From Helicobacter bilis (lineage in GTDB: Bacteria > Campylobacterota > Campylobacteria > Campylobacterales > Helicobacteraceae): a stretch of 64,000 bases of DNA. The stretch is taken from NCBI RefSeq assembly GCF_900198365.1, contig NZ_FZMS01000009.1:62001-126000 (forward strand), written 5' to 3'. Below, in pieces: positions 63,751 to 64,000 of the stretch. A model generated the notes under the pieces. That model was not told the origin of the DNA. It searched no databases and worked only from the letters and a program-made list of their open reading frames with translations. Numbering within the stretch: the stretch's first letter is position 1; every line of letters starts with the position of its first letter. Both the position numbers and the translations under genes were made by a program.

Positions 63751-64000
63751 CTATATAGCTTTTGTCTTTTTCTTTTTGATTAAAATAGGCTTTTCAAGCT
63801 TATCTACGCATTTGCGTGTAATGATGACTTCATATCCGCTAAGATTGGGCAGGTCAAACATAATATCAAGGCTAAAGTCTTCAACAATAGCACGCAATCC
63901 TCTAGCACCCGTCTTTCTCTCCATAGCAAGTTCTGCAATCCGTTCAATCGCTTCATCTTCAAATACAAGCTTTGCCCCATCAAGCTCAAATAGCTTTTGA
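63751..64000 (-). CDS. clpX: ClpX ATPase, C-terminal end (continues beyond the right edge)
   Basis: The last 82 or so residues: [40 protein letters not shown] (sensor-2 Arg region) and the tail [14 protein letters not shown]. ClpX unfolds substrates for ClpP. The stop lies 22 bases before the mreB start. Only the C-terminal small domain is in the window. Confidence 0.92.
   Translation of the reverse strand, partial: QKLFELDGAKLVFEDEAIERIAELAMERKTGARGLRAIVEDFSLDIMFDLPNLSGYEVIITRKCVDKLEKPILIKKKKTKAI

Overview
The window is AT-rich chromosomal DNA from an epsilonproteobacterium, most likely an enterohepatic Helicobacter (relatives such as H. bilis, H. trogontum or H. cinaedi). The evidence is the gene set and order (clpX-mreB-mreC, dapA followed by a short-chain dehydrogenase, a paralysed-flagellum PflA-type TPR protein, Sel1/Hcp-type cysteine-rich protein, a TRL-type lipoprotein inside a tRNA cluster), the presence of type VI secretion (T6SS) cargo genes, and the codon habit of writing Asp-Ser and Glu-Ser as GATTCT/GAATCT, which fills the sequence with the near-palindrome TAGAWTCTA. 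The species assignment is inference.

Layout. 1-3.4 kb: 5' part of ftsK (minus) and a coiled-coil protein with a cold-shock-like N-terminus. 3.4-12.1 kb: a strongly eroded accessory island. It holds a frameshifted flavodoxin-fold reductase, then a T6SS cargo cassette (hcp, a PAAR-like protein, a Tae4-type amidase effector, its Tai4-type immunity protein, the C-terminal half of vgrG, and remnants of further effector/immunity genes). Almost every member carries a small lesion that can be read directly: a 5-bp tandem duplication in hcp, a nonsense codon plus one extra A in tae4, one extra T in a T8 run in tai4, loss of the vgrG 5' half. 12.1-21.2 kb: housekeeping genes (SGNH esterase, rsmG, pflA, fabG, fbp, a possible HydE-like protein, ruvC).

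21.2-25.7 kb (minus strand): a histidine kinase, response regulator, outer-membrane protein and YkgJ fragment with overlapping ends. They are followed by five consecutive tiny genes, each with its own Shine-Dalgarno, encoding hydrophobic Ala-rich peptides of 26, 26, 28, 31 and 46 residues; four begin M(A/P)LP. A 13-base G/C homopolymer directly follows the last one. I do not recognise this array; it is the best candidate for an undescribed system. 25.7-28.4 kb: pepF and serB. 28.9-35.4 kb: a restriction island with an intact-looking type III Mod/Res pair next to a decayed mcrB-mcrC.

35.5-48.3 kb: Na/Pi cotransporter, dapA, SDR, a Ser/Asn-rich membrane protein, an HTH two-gene unit with a palindromic operator, a DUF285 (BspA-type) lipoprotein, clpA-clpS, leuD and an FAH-family hydrolase. 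48.5-49.5 kb: five tRNA genes (Ser-TGA, Cys-GCA, Leu-TAA, Gly-GCC, Leu-TAG, minus strand) interrupted by a TRL-type lipoprotein gene. 49.7-64 kb: comM/yifB, a nitrilase-family protein lacking its catalytic Cys, a prophage scrap (small hydrophobic peptides, truncated recT), Sel1 protein, telA, DUF4149, ydcH, yaaA, hemN, MORN protein, a membrane fusion protein, small lipoprotein, a frameshifted membrane protein, then mreC, mreB and the 3' end of clpX.

Three themes recur: homopolymer or short-repeat slippage breaking accessory genes; palindromic repeats inserted in frame into coding sequence (near 19.2, 29.4 and 40.0 kb); and very short hydrophobic ORFs below usual annotation cut-offs.
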